A stretch of 64,000 bases of DNA from Actinernus sp. WN-2022 (GCA_030867875.1 JAOWCC010000064.1:38462802-38526801); one strand, 5' to 3'; positions 23,111 to 35,092 are shown, counted from the stretch's first letter. A program made the numbers and translations. Notes: a model not told the origin generated them from the letters alone.

Positions 23111-26100
23111 GAGATGGGTTATATATATTGACTTGCGACTGATCGCTTTGAAAACCTATGCCGCGGAATTGTTTTAGTTATCCTTATTGAAATCATAATT
23201 AGGTAAGAAAGAAGAATACCAGAACGAGGAAAGAAGAGCTATTATATCACACTTGACACGGTTTTCTTTGTTCTTCATAGGGGTGAAACTCTGGTATAAA
23301 CCCGTTGAACAATAGACTAATTAAATAACAAATCTGAGGTTTATAACTGTTGCAGAGAGGTTTATAAGTAGTAGTTAAAATATGAGCGGGAGATCTTGAA
23401 TTGTAAATGATCATAAAGATCGGACGCGAATATTTTATCTTACTTGTGAAATGAATATTTTTACTTAGAGAAATGAACAATTGAAACCTATATTTCATCG
23501 CAATTGTGAAATGCCATCGTGCTTGTGAAATGAAACAAACAATGCAGTGAACATAATTGTTCTATGATTTTCAACCGTTCAGAGATTGTTAATCATGAAC
23601 CGGTTGTGTCCCATAGGAGTTGCAACTAGCTCCAAATTGAATTTTAATTACTTTCAGTTGGAAGTTGATTCGGTGTAAGCATGTCCGGTCGATTTCGCTC
23701 TCCAAAAAGTGAGGTTCAAGAGAGGTCTTTAGTGTCGGGGGTTATTCCAAAAAGTACGCAATACAACACCAAATGGGGTCTAAAACGCTTTGAGGAGTGG
23801 CGACAAAATAAAGTAGCAGAACTGGAATCAGTTGGCGTGGACGGTCTTGAATAGACCTGACGGTCAGAATAGAACACATGTAGGCATGCAGTCTCAACTT
23901 TTGGTTATGCAAGTTCATTTGCGAAGTTGCCAAGCACAATGGAGAGCGATATCCCCTTAAGACGTTGTATTTGTTGTTGTGTGCGATTAATCGATCAGTT
24001 TTGGGATGATTTGGGTCTCCTTTGCTGTAATTAATTCAGTTAAGGATTTTTATCAAAGTTTATGCATACGTATTAGCTGAGTTACAGATCTTTATCAAAG
24101 TTATGAATACGTATTAGGCTGCTAATTAATAATTCATCAACCCCAGCCTTTCCCTGCTGCCTTTTCAAACCCTCCCCGTGCTTTTAGCTACTTGATCTTT
24201 ATTGGGATTTACAGTACTGTGCATGTGATCTGAATACTGACCTGGGATTGGTTTTCAGCCTCATTAATTATTAATGAATTTTACAACTCAGTTTTAAACC
24301 TCCTTCTATTTTGAGAAAACCTCGCCAAATGTGATATAAATCACTTTCATACCTCGAACCTTCGGTTCTAATCCCTAAACATCCCTCGGGGCCATCGGGA
24401 TGTTTAGGGCTTAGAACCTCGGTTCTCGGTATGAAACTCTTACCAAAATGATGTCCAGTAAAGAAAGTGTCCTCATGGAGACTCGACCTCATGAACGCGG
24501 AGTGCGTATCCAGGCATGATTAGCTACGAGGAAAGAAACAATACTGCAAATATTAGAAGTGGGGCGCGCTGAGCGCGGTCGGACTAACGCACATGCAACA
24601 ATTTTTTCGAACGCTCGGTACGGCGTACGTTATACCATGTTAGCCTCGGATTCTTTTGTTCTCCGAGGCACATTTAAACCACTAATTTTCTCTGATGGTA
24701 GGGATATTTAGAAATATGCATTGTTTCGAAATTTCCCGCCGGGAAATTTCGAGACAATGCATATTTCTAAATTTCCCCTGCATGCGTAATGAGGGAAAAT
24801 TAGAAGAGAATGCAGGCTGGAAGTGAGAAGGTCAAAAGCATCAACTCCTGCTCCCCTCTGGCACAACTAGCGCTGCGCTCCCGGATGAAAAATACTGAAT
24901 CCAAACTGACCTGTCTTCATCATAACCTTCAACGTAATCCATGTGGGATCACGTATTTCAATCTGCATATTCTTCTCTTAATTTCTCAAACCCGCTTCTT
25001 CCATGTTGGATACTTAAAACCATAAACGTGACGTAATTAAAATCCATTCATGCTCTTTGAATATTTAGTCAACCGCATAATTACATTGTATTTTAGTGTT
25101 ATTCTTCTCAAAAACAACACGCTTTTCCCCAGGGGAAGCCAGGGTCGTTTAATCAATGGCGCTCAGTCAAGCATTAAACAAAACGTTTTCGAAAGCAACT
25201 CGACTGCGACGTCTTTAGTTTCGGCAGAGAAAACTAAACTTCTCAGAGATTTGTTCCGTTCCTCGGCGATCATGGTATAACAAACTTATACCATGGCATT
25301 TCGGGGTATTAGTGATTTAAATTGCCCCGAGAGCCGCGGGAAGATTTGTAAAAGATTTGTAAAAGATCACTAATACCCCTCATGCCATGGTATAACCTAT
25401 AATTATACGGTGCTCCGCGGGGCACATGTGTTATCGCAATAACTATCGCTATTCCCTTGTATATATATAGTTTAGTACTTCTACAGTTGTAAAAATTAAT
25501 CTTTAACATTAGCGATTTGGCTTTCCAGTAACTGAATGAGTAAGATATTGTCTCTTAACGCATGGACGAACACTAATACCTTCCATTTCAATTGAAAATA
25601 GCTCAATTAGCTCTTAAACGTTATATGGTTTGAGGCGTTCTTCAGTACTGATGAGAAAATAGGTATTGGCAAGAAAAGGTTCAGCAGTTGCTAATTGCTG
25701 GCTTTCACTTGACGTCATAGCCGCCATGTTTGTGCCCTTAAACAATAGATTCCTCGTTAGCTTCTTTTGTTCGGGCACCAACATGGCCGCCACGCCCTTT
25801 GTCATTTGAATCTATGGGGATTGAGTGAAAACCAGTAATTGCTACTCGAGTTAGAAATTCAGAAGAACTCATTTATTTTACAGAAATATTAAATATCGTC
25901 AGTACTTATTAGCGAGAAACAATCTCAGAAATGGAATATGTCGTGTCCAGGCTATTCTAGCTCCTTACACAGGCATTGGCAGCATTAAATTCGCAAATGG
26001 AAAACGATACTTATACACGGAAGGTTATTGCGTTATTCACAACTTCGTATCCCTTATAAACGCTGCTTCAAAAGTTGATTCGTAATCCTGCTTCAACATT

Positions 26101-26224
26101 TAGTGTGTCGAAATGCAGTAGCTGGATGATTTTTCCAAGTACGTTTAGCTTAGTATAGAATATGTTCTGAGAAAGCAAAGTATTTCAACCATGCAGCACT
26201 TAGTGACTCTGTTAAAATCCCAGG
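23111..26224. other. Region between genes B and C with strong hairpins
   Basis: No exon was recognised. Notable inverted repeats: 24338-24437 (ttctaatccctaaacatcc / ggatgtttagggcttagaac); 24706-24776, a near-perfect palindrome (tttagaaatatgcattgtttcgaaatttcccg/cgggaaatttcgag...); 25270-25395 (accatggcatttcggggtat / ataccccctcatgccatggt); and 25690-25795 (gccgccatgtttgtgccc / gggcaccaacatggccgcc). These are probably small palindromic MITEs. Confidence 0.55.
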
Positions 26225-26595
26225 GGTGGGGGTGTGCCGCCCGCGGGGTATCAAAACCCTGGCCCTATTTCAGACCAAAATATACGACTTTCCATTCCCT
26301 TTTTCAGACCTAACCCTAGAAACCTGTACCTTATTCCAAGCAAAGCTTATATAATTTGCACAGCTACTACTCTAATCAAATGATATTTTTTTTGCCGCGC
26401 TTTGTTCTCTTTCTCGATTTATATATTTTGAAGATCACTGTCAAAATAACAAGAGAAACTAAAACTATTTCCATGTCAAAATCATACCCTACGCACACTT
26501 TTATGTAACCCTATTTCGGACTAAAACAGCTCGAAAACCATAACCTTTGTGGCGGTAACTACCCGCAGAGCTAATATATGGGAGTACCCCCCGGG
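26225..26595. mobile_element. Poly-G MITE family copy
   Basis: The ends are ccaggggtgggggtgtgccg and gggagtaccccccgggg, with aaaccctggccctatttcag-type interior shared with 29417-29676. A possible 7-8-bp duplication (tctgttaa) lies on both sides. Confidence 0.6.
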
Positions 26596-26905
26596 GATTA
26601 ATTCTGTTAATTCATGATCAAACATTTAGTGACAGCAAATTACCAGCCGTTACGAATGAACATTGTTGTCCCTCTGTCAAGGATAGAATATGAGCATTAA
26701 CTAGAAGGATTACTTATTATTTAGTCTTTAGTGTATGATCTGTCATGCAATAACTTATTTGTTGAATTTGCCCAGTGACATTTCTTTGTCTGATTTATTG
26801 AATGGCATATTAGGTCTGCAGTGCTGTGATTAATACCGAAGAGATCATTACTGGAATTGCCCCCACTGAGGTAACTACGAATACCAAACTAGTGCATGCG
26901 TGAAA

Positions 26906-26993
26906 ATGGCTCGATTCGTAACAGGTATTTTCGTTTTTGCCTGCGTCTTCATGGTTATCAACGGATCCATTCTCCAGCCTATAAAGAAAGAGG
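26906..26993 (+). CDS. Gene C exon 1: signal peptide
   Basis: 88 nt from the ATG to donor GAGG/gtaagg, phase 1. Its start MARFVTG matches gene B. Confidence 0.85.
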
Positions 26994-29900
26994 GTAAGGC
27001 TTGTAATCTTTCTGGAATTATATTTTATAAGTCAAGTTTTATCATCGATTTTAGAAGAAACTATATCATGCCCACCTGCAGCGGTGGAATTGTAGTGTTT
27101 TCAGTTTGCATGGCATAACTGCGAAACTTGATTAAAGTTAACTTTGCTGCAAACACAGAAGAGTACACATACACAGAAATACAACGGCAGGCTGAAATAT
27201 TGACTCCGTGATTATCCAGATAAAATTGATAAAATATCTCACTCTCTCGCTCTATTTATATGTCGCTGATGGTACTCTGCCTCCAGTTTATTGGAGAAAA
27301 GTCTCCATAACTCAATGGTCGACTTTCTGAACTATCGGCAACTTTACAAGATCATCATGCTTGAGTTCTCTCTATAATCAGTTTGCCCATGTTTTTTTAG
27401 GGGGGTGGAGTAGAAGGGTAAAGATAGTGCGGCTGGATAACAAGCCATAAGGGGAATTAAGATTAAGATCTATAGAAATCGATATATTTAATCAGTGGTT
27501 GTTACCATAGCGTGCAGACGTGAACTGACAAGTATATGAATCAAGGAAAATGTATGGTCGACATTCTGAACTTACTATCAATTTTACAAAATAACCATTC
27601 TTGAATTTTCTCTGTAATCATTGTTTGCTCGTGTATTTTTTTGTGTTGGGGAGGGGGTAGAACGGAACAGATAATGACTGAGATATTATCTTCTGCGGCT
27701 GGATAACAGGGGAAATTAAAATCTAGAGATTGATAGTCTTTGATATCAGTGGTTGTTACTGTAGCATAGTTAGCTCGTAAACTTAGAGTTGGGTGGCCCA
27801 CTTTTTAAGGAGAAATTCTAAAGTATAAAATCAAGGAAAATTTATAGAGTTTTATGAATGAGACGAGTGTTTATATTCCGTGATTTGACGCTGTTAAATG
27901 TTAATTTATCAAGCTGGGTCTTTTGACTAGACTGGACTAATCCAATGCTTTTGTTGAAACTTTCAATATATTTCCTGGTATCTTCATTAATGTTTGAGAT
28001 TCTCAAGCACTTATTTACAATATACGAAACGCAGATACTATACCTTAAAAACAATAAGCACAACGGGATAACCTAACTATGCAAGCTATGGAAATGTGAC
28101 TTGCTGGTTCAGTAACCCACACCAATAAATTACAAACATTAGCATCAGTCGAGATTTGTCCATGTATTACGCACCTTTTAATACTTATGGAAAGATACTT
28201 TAATTAAATGAATACCAGCTTTTGGTAGTTTTTGCTGCCCATAAAAATGCTGCACAATTCAATATGCAATAGATGCACACATTTTATAGCTCATTTGATT
28301 GGGAGATTAACCCTTTCATAGTAGGTTATTGAGGTGTTGCAGCGATGAATACTAAGTTAAAGTCGATAAATGCAATAGATGCACACATTTTATAGCTCAT
28401 TTGATTTTTTAACGTTGTCTGTCCAAACCATACATTCATTGTAAAATTTTGGAAGGGCTAAGAAATTTCAATTGCATATAATTCAGACAAGATTCACTTG
28501 AATCACGTCAAACTTGGCACACATACTAATTTCGACATGCTCTATCATGTGATGAACTTCATTTTAGAATTAGAGTAATTCTGATAAACTCAGTCCCAGT
28601 TCTATCGATCAACCAATATTGTAGTGTTTGGCCTGTCTTCCAACAAAGCCTACCGGGAAGTAAGACACGCCTACACTGTTAACCAATCAGGAATCGTTAA
28701 TTTCTTTTCCGTACTTTGGCTCTTTCGCTTTCGTGTTAGCACCATGTAGATATCTTTCTTTAATTGTACTTTTTTTGCTTGGATCAATGACAATGTTGTC
28801 CCATTTCAAATCTGTCGGGAATATTTTTTGTCCGAAGTATTTCCATATCATGCGTTAACCAGAAACAAAAGAAACAATACACAAGGGGATGGTCACGTGA
28901 TCTGAAATAGAAAAACATTGAGCCAAGCGAAAAAGGTCTATTACGTTGGTTGAGTATTTTGCCCTAAACTTCTTACCCAACAAAGTTGGAACGTGTTATG
29001 CAACAATGTTTGACAGTTTGACCAGGACTTCGAGGAGCAGACTGAATAGCAGTTAATCCCTTGTGTGTATGGTGACCTGAGTAAGGTTCAATATAGTAAC
29101 TGTTAGTATATTTCCCAAGGTTTGGAAAAGGATTTGCAAAGGCTAAACATAAATGACATAAAGGGTTCCAATCAGTTCCTTGTCACTTTTTTAATGGGCT
29201 GCAGTACAATGACATTCATGGTTGCCATTAAAGATGAACGACAATGCAGTCGTGGCACTACTATTGTTTCTTATACTAAACAACCCTCACTCCCGATAAC
29301 AATATCAGAATATTTAATGTATTTATTATTCTCTCAAGCGACATATGTAATCAAGCGCCTTTTTAAGCAAAAAGTGGTCGCCATTTTAAACCAAAGAATA
29401 TGAGTAGCGTAAATTATCCGGGGGGGAGGGGTACTTATGTGATAGATGGGTAGGTATGTGCGCCACGAGGTTCAAACCCTAACCCTGTTTGACCCCAAAA
29501 GGGAGCTCCAAAACCCTCATTGTCCTACTTTTCGTAAAAACGAAGCCTGACCCAGACAGACAGCCCAAAGTAAGCTCAAACCCTGACCCTTACTATCCAA
29601 ATTAGGTCCAAACCCTGACCCACCCGCGCCGCACATATATATTACGTCATAAACAGAAGTACTCCCTCCCCCCCAGGTAAATTACCCTGCGAGCAGAGGT
29701 TTCTTTTAATAGCTGTTATTACGGCTGAGCCAAATGGCCAGCGATTTCACCCAACAGCCCTCGTGGAAATGAGGCTTTCGGGTCAACCATTTCAGTCAAA
29801 ATGGTACAGAGATGGAGTCGCGTTGAACGGAGATCACCAATAAGATGATGCCCCAAACGAATATTTCCTAAAGAAAAGTAAGAATAAATGTTAAGTGGTG

Positions 29901-31458
29901 TCTGTCCTTGGCCACTGGAGTGATTTGACAGAAAATGTTTACAAGCCATATCTTCTTGGGTCCGTAAAGTCAACAACTGACACGATAACTCCTCTTCGCA
30001 TTCAGCCTTATCAAATCAGTTAGTCCATCCTTAGGCCACTCAGCGTCTTATTACAATCGCTACTAGTGCATCGAATGAAGCGACAGGAATGATAAAACAG
30101 AGTAAAACGAGGATATTTCAAAGAAATGTTCAACCAAACAAGCTAAAAGCTGAAAGCGAGTAATGACCCGCGAGTAACGACGAAACCGCTGACCGTTTCA
30201 TGGCATTTAGCTCAGCCGTAATAACAGCTATTCCTCTATGATAGAGCAAGGGAAGAAACCTCTTCCGGCACCCTCGATTTTAAATTCACATTTCTGGCAT
30301 AAATAAAGAGTTTTCTTTTAACATTTAATTTGCAGCCTCTTGCAGAGCTATGTATAAGCGGATTGGCTGCTATAACGATTACCACAGCAGCACCCGTCCA
30401 CTTCCACTGATGCTTTTTACCGACCGTGATATGAACGATCCAAAGTACAGCGGTATCCCAATTGACTGGAAAAACTGGGAGACCTACTCTCGCGGCCTGG
30501 CATGCCGCTGTGCCAAGGCTGCAGCAAAGATGGGGTTCAAGTCATTTGGTATTGAGTACTACGGTACGTTACATTGCAAGGCTTAATTAAAAAGTAAATA
30601 AAATTGGACTACAACGTTGCCCACTTTTAACATTAAGAAAAAATTGTGGGTTACATGTGGTACGATTACAGCAGTAAGGCGAACTGTGTTTCGCAGTTGG
30701 CGGCTCACTCGATAGGAATTGACTGCAAAACACGGACTACATTGTAGCCTAGAAATTGGTACTTTTGAAGATCTCTACTTTTCATATATTAGAGCACTCC
30801 AGATTTCATATGATCATGAGTGGGAAACAATAAAGGAAGACTGTAGTTGTACCGCAACTGAACCGTTACTGTACCGTAACTGACCGTTTTTGACGCACTA
30901 CAAAACTTAGTTCGCCCAGTCGTATAAGGTGTCTTGTGCCCGTTTTTATACTTGATGAACTACGAAGATGCACTAAGTTTTCTTTGCCCAAATACGTCTA
31001 TACACATTATGCGTCTGTAGTATAAAAACGGTCAATTGTCGTTTAATTTAGCATGACTTGTGTTTTCGAAAAGTATCATAAGTTCGATCCTACACTTGAC
31101 AACCAGCCTAATATTTCATGGTCCATCAGCCAACAGTGTGCTCGTGATGAATAAAATACATCAACCAATCAGAACGCTCGTGTTATATGTTCAATTTTAA
31201 TATAAATGAATAAGTAAAGAAGTGTATGCGTACTTTATTGTTTCACTAGGACCTTACCGTATATGGTCATGTTATTCATTTGCAGGTGAGTGCTGGTCGA
31301 ACAGTGAATTGAGCCTATCGTTCAACAGTGATGGCCCTTCTGACCAATGCATTGATAAAAAGTACGCGCCATGTCATCCGGAAGTTCGTGGTGTATGTGT
31401 AGGGAAGCGTAACGTGATCTACGTGTACAGCGTATGTCCACTCGATGTCAGCTGTTAA
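26906..31458 (+). CDS. Gene C: small secreted WSC-like cysteine-rich protein
   Basis: Exons 26906-26993, 30336-30563 and 31286-31458 give 162 residues plus stop. The signal peptide is MARFVTGIFVFACVFMVING, followed by a short linker (SILQPIKKE). The domain reads SC...YKRIGCYNDYH, PLPLMLFTDRD, IDWKNW, CRCAKAAAKMGFK, FGIEYYG / ECWSNSE, QC, PC, VCVGKRNVIYVY. A short cysteine-containing end (VCPLDVSC) is unique to this copy. It is expected to be secreted with four or five disulphides. Introns are phase 1 at the same places as in gene B. AATAAA at 31480-31485 lies 22 bp past the stop. Intron 1 holds two MITEs and a tandem duplication. Confidence 0.9.
27310..27800. repeat. Tandem duplication of about 240 bp
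   Basis: The first unit (tgcttgagttctctctataatc, tgcggctggataacaa, aatcagtggttgttaccatag) is repeated with changes in the second (ttcttgaattttctctgtaatc, tgcggctggataacag, tatcagtggttgttactgtag). It lies in intron 1 of gene C. Confidence 0.75.
27801..29416. other. Gene C intron 1, middle
   Basis: No exon. A 37-bp direct repeat (aatgcaatagatgcacacat...gctcatttgatt) occurs at about 28264 and 28371. Confidence 0.5.
29417..29676. mobile_element. Poly-G MITE with 8-bp target duplication
   Basis: It begins tccgggggggaggggtactt and ends aagtactccctccccccc, and is flanked by gtaaatta at 29409-29416 and 29677-29684. The interior is a run of aaaccctgaccc-like motifs. Confidence 0.8.
29697..30268. mobile_element. 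TIR element, about 570 bp
   Basis: Inverted arms: aggtttcttttaatagctgttattacggctgagc at the left and gctcagccgtaataacagctattc...gaagaaacctctt at the right. The right arm carries about 20 extra bases. It ends about 65 bp before the gene C domain exon. Confidence 0.75.
30336..30563 (+). CDS. Gene C exon 2: N-terminal half of the domain
   Basis: Acceptor acatttaatttgcag; donor TACG/gtacgt; 228 nt, phase 1 at both ends. Confidence 0.93.
30564..31285. other. Gene C intron 2
   Basis: No other exon seen. Around 30880-31040 imperfect inverted motifs (gaccgttttt-acgcacta / gtctgtagtataaaaacggtc) suggest a decayed TIR element. Confidence 0.4.
31286..31458 (+). CDS. Gene C exon 3: C-terminal half of the domain and stop
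   Basis: Acceptor ttattcatttgcag; begins G/GECWSNSELSLSF and ends with TAA at 31456-31458. Confidence 0.93.
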
Positions 31459-31479
31459 AACGTTTGAGTAATACTCAAT

Positions 31480-31485
31480 AATAAA
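31480..31485 (+). terminator. Polyadenylation signal, gene C
   Basis: AATAAA, 22 bp after the stop codon. Confidence 0.6.
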
Positions 31486-32158
31486 AGAAGCATTTTAGAG
31501 GCAGATTACATGCTCTCATTCGAATTCCTATCTTAGCAAATGTTAAGACAGATGTTACTGAGTAAGACACTGAGTTACTCACTAAAACTCTTTTGACGCA
31601 GTTGGTAATGAACCTTCAAGATGTTTTAAAGATAAAGAAATAAAGGGTATATGACCTACCAGAAAAAAAATCAAAGGTTTATTCTTCCTGCTTATTTTCT
31701 AAAACTTCTTTGTGATCTAATCGAGGGATCCCCTTACCTTTAAAATGCCTCTAACCCTTCTTGAAAATATTCTACCTATGAACCTTTGAAAGATTTTGAG
31801 TAGTTCTGTGAAACAAAAATTTGGTTTACAGATAATACCCAATGTTCTACGCTTGTTTGGAATGGTGAAAAACTGACCTTTCCTGACTCGTGACCGCGTA
31901 AGTAAAAGCCTGGGTCGATTCCCGGAGTAACGTCATCTCATTAATGCATTATCATCCATGCGCCTTTCTATCACAACAACGCCGATTTATAGAAAATATA
32001 CATAGTTTGTGAGTTGTTAGTAAAGAAAAAAAAAGGCCATTTTAGACAAAATCCTATGTATTTATTCAAATTATTCCAAAGTTGAATTAATTAGATGACG
32101 TCTACTCGGAATCGACCCGGGCTTTTTCTAACGCGGTCATACGGTGGCCCACAACTGT

Positions 32159-32318
32159 CACGGCAAAACCCAAAAGGCCACGGCAAGAGCAAGAAGCCCA
32201 CGGCAAGAGCAAGAAGCCCACGGCAAGAGCAAGAAGCCCACGGCAAAACCCAAAAGGCCACGGCAAGACCCAAAAGGCCACGGCAAAACCCAAAAGCCCA
32301 CGGCAACCGCAAAAAGCA
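32159..32318. repeat. 20-bp tandem array, left arm
   Basis: Seven units plus a degenerate one, of two types: cacggcaagagcaagaagcc and cacggcaaaacccaaaaggc. Confidence 0.9.
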
Positions 32319-32473
32319 TCTCACGGCAAGAGCGAAATTCGTCAATTTTTGGGACTGGGTGCTACTAACGTCGCAGGGTATTATGGGGGGAAAATCCAAC
32401 ATGGCGACTGTGGCAGTGCCGTCATAAATCACTCGGGAGTATTAAAACTTATGTCTTACAGTATATTCGGAAA

Positions 32474-32543
32474 ATGTTTTGTTCGAGTTGTGGTATCCAT
32501 ACTCCTCGATCTGCAGCAAATTACTGCGAACATTGTGGACACG
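32474..32543 (+). CDS. Zinc-ribbon mini-exon in the left arm of the transposon
   Basis: ATG followed by 23 codons, MFCSSCGIHTPRSAANYCEH then CGH, ending at a strong donor (CACG/gtaagtc). Two CxxC pairs (CSSC and CEHC) form a typical zinc-ribbon head. It looks like the first coding exon of a gene whose remaining exons are lost. Whether it is transcribed is unknown. Confidence 0.45.
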
Positions 32544-33516
32544 GTAAGTCTTTTGACTTCTTTTTTTATCGATATTGCCTTGGACTATACAGTGTACTCA
32601 CTACTGTCGTACTGAGTAGTGACAGTGTAGGTTCATTTTGGATTTTGGTGATAAAATGGCCGAATGAATGCCGGAAAAGTGAATAATGAACGTAAAATTG
32701 AAAAAGAGGTAGTTTAGTTTCAGTGAATAGATGATGCATATTAAAGTAATGGATTAATTCTTATCACTTCCCAGTGTTACAGTGACATTTATATAGGGAT
32801 GACCTTTCCCCCCCCCCCCCCTCCAAAAGAAAAAGAAAAAATAGAGTTCCTAAGGAGAGGAATCGCTCGTTAATTAGATCATGAAATGACCATATAAACT
32901 AACATAAATTAGCAGTGGTTTAAAAATGTACAAATTTGACAGCATTAGAGCGACAATGGTTGTTTAGTGGTGGTTGCAACATTTGCCTTACGAGTAGGCA
33001 GCAGCGGGATTCGAGTTACAGAAAATCTAAAAAAACAAAACATTTTTGCCTCACCATTTTCTTGAGAAGTTTTTCTTTAGAACCTAGCTAGCTCTAGGTG
33101 GGTAAGATCTTGTTTACTGACCGGTTAGGCTTTTTTTTATTTTTCAGGGTAGGATTTTAGTTAGTTTATATTGTCATTTCATGAATTAATTAACGAGCGA
33201 TTCCTCTCCTTAGGAACTCTATTTTTTCTTTTTCTTTTGTAGGGGGGGGGGGGGGAAGGGTCATCCCTATATAAATGTCACTGTAACACTGGGAAGTGAT
33301 AAGAATTAATCCATTACTTTAATATGCATCATCTATTCACTGAAACTAAACTACCTCTTTTTCAATTTTACGTTCGTTATTCACTTTCCCATTCATTCGG
33401 CCATTTTATCACCAAAATCCAAAATGAACCTACACTGTCACTACTCAGTACGACAGTAGTGAGTACACTGTATAGTCCAAGGCAATATCGATAAAAAAAG
33501 AAGTCAAAAGACTTAC

Positions 33517-33588
33517 CGTGTCCACAATGTTCGCAGTAATTTGCTGCAGATCGAGGTCAGTATGGATACCACAACTCGAACAAAACAT
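33517..33588 (-). pseudogene. Mirror copy of the zinc-ribbon mini-exon, frameshifted
   Basis: The right-arm counterpart is 72 nt instead of 70: a 2-bp insertion (catactGAcctcg) shifts the frame between the two CxxC pairs. The donor is kept. Confidence 0.6.
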
Positions 33589-33744
33589 TTTCCGAATATA
33601 CTGTAAGACATAAGTTTTAATACTCCCGAGTGATTTATGACGGCACTGCCACAGTCGCCATGTTGGATTTTCCCCCCATAATACCCTGCGACGTTAGTAG
33701 CACCCAGTCCCAAAAATTGACGAATTTCGCTCTTGCCGTGAGAT

Positions 33745-33921
33745 GCTTTTTGCGGTTGCCGTGGCCTTTTGGGTTTTGCCGTGGCCTTTTGGGTTTTGCC
33801 GTGGCCTTTTGGGTTTTGCCGTGGGCTTCTTGCTCTTGCCGTGGGCTTCTTGCTCTTGCCGTGGGCTTCTTGCTCTTGCCGTGGGCTTCTTGCTCTTGCC
33901 GTGGCCTTTTGGGTTTTGCCG
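33745..33921. repeat. 20-bp tandem array, right arm
   Basis: The inverse of the left array, with eight clear units (three gtggccttttgggttttgcc, four gtgggcttcttgctcttgcc, then one more of the first type). The arms therefore differ in copy number and order. Confidence 0.9.
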
Positions 33922-34093
33922 TGACAGTTGTGGGCCACCGTACGGTCATGATCATGGGTCAGGATAAGTTTTTCACCATTTGAAACAAGCGTAGAACATA
34001 GAGTATTATCTGTAAACCGAATATTTCTTCGCAGAAGTACTCAAAACCTTTCACAGGTTCATAAGTAGAAAAATGTAAAGAAGGGTTAGAGGC

Positions 34094-34867
34094 GAAGCAT
34101 GGTTATGCTCGCGAATGCAGAAATATGTTTGTGGAAGTCGAGGAAGCTAGCGTACGTTACCAGGAGCTTTGCTAATTTTTTATAAGTTGTACGCACAGAG
34201 GAAAAACCTGTAGAGACCAAGCAGCCTGCGGAAGTGGTCTGGGAGTAAAGTGTAATAAAGTAGACAAGAAACACTCAATGACTGGCTGACTGAGGGAAAT
34301 ACACTGAGTTTTGTTTCTCCAGTATCTCGATATTTTCTGAGACGCCAGTCGATAGAAACATTGAGAGTCGAGGGAAACAAAACTCACTGGTTTCCAGAGG
34401 GAGATCAGAATTCATTAAGTGTTTTGTTATATATTTAGACATATTTTTTACTACAGGCAAAGTTGTACATAAATACAGGACCTACCTGGTACGAGCGAGG
34501 TTTGTCGTCTTCTCTTCTGAAAGCTGCTTTTCGACCCAAAACGCTGCCAGCGTCGCTATACGGCATCTTTAGTAGCATTTTAGTAGTCTTTCTTGCTTCC
34601 TTTTTCAACTACCAACAACCTCTCTCTCATGCTCCATTGATAATGATGTAAATTGTTTCTTTGTCCCATGTTCAGCGCTTTCTTTCGACGAAAAAGGTCA
34701 GCTTTTGATTTGTTTTGGTAAACAAATATGTCTCGTCTTTAGCACGCGATACCAGCGGGAAACCATTGATGCATTGTTATCTCTGACGTCATAGTTTTCA
34801 AAATTGTTGCCCGCGCGGGAAACAGTTAATTTGTTTTGTTTCTTGTCAGATGACCATAAATCAACCA
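34094..34867. other. Non-coding stretch
   Basis: No exon or clear element seen. Confidence 0.4.
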
Positions 34868-35092
34868 ATGAGGGCGTACGTTATACCTGAAAACTATATA
34901 ATATATAACAAGATCAAGTATAGTGATGCTACGCCAATGGTTATGAGGGCGTACGTTATACCTGAAAACTATATAATATATAACAAGATCAAGTATAGTG
35001 ATGCTACGCCAATGGTTATGAGGGCGTACGTTATACCTGAAAACTATATAATATATAACAAGATCAAGTATAGTGATGCTATGCCAATGGTT
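34868..35092. repeat. 75-bp tandem repeat, exactly 3 units
   Basis: Units start atgagggcgtacgttatacc and end gctacgccaatggtt; copies 1 and 2 are identical and copy 3 has a single C-to-T change. The period is a multiple of three, so an 88-codon ORF runs through it, but it has no recognisable domain. Confidence 0.95.

Larger units (their letters stand above)
32141..33941. mobile_element. 1.8-kb long-inverted-repeat element nested in the foldback element
   Basis: It begins ACGGTGGCCCACAACTGTCA and ends with the inverse. The two arms (about 32141-32890 and 33185-33941, about 750 bp) are almost perfect complements, and only about 290 bp between them is unique. Each arm has a 20-bp tandem array, a poly-C/G run and a zinc-ribbon mini-exon. 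Flanks gcggtcat (32133-32140) and acggtcat (33942-33949) look like an 8-bp target duplication with one change. Long arms and an 8-9-bp duplication fit a Mutator-like or foldback element; no transposase is present. Confidence 0.85.
31747..34093. mobile_element. Foldback element split by a nested insertion
   Basis: Left arm from gcctctaacccttct (31747) and right arm to agaagggttagaggc (about 34093) are inverted. The interior (ttggtttacagataat, gttctacgcttgttt, cctttcctgac, gaccgcgtaagtaaaagcctgggtcga) is the same as in the element at 41157-41697. Without the insertion at 32141-33941 it would be about 545 bp, matching that relative. Confidence 0.8.

Noticed and set aside
32091..32432. ORFs rich in PRQEQEAHGKSK or FCRGLLALAVGF in both arms
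   Set aside because: They are products of the 20-bp tandem repeat inside a transposon arm and are mirrored in the second arm; no domain.
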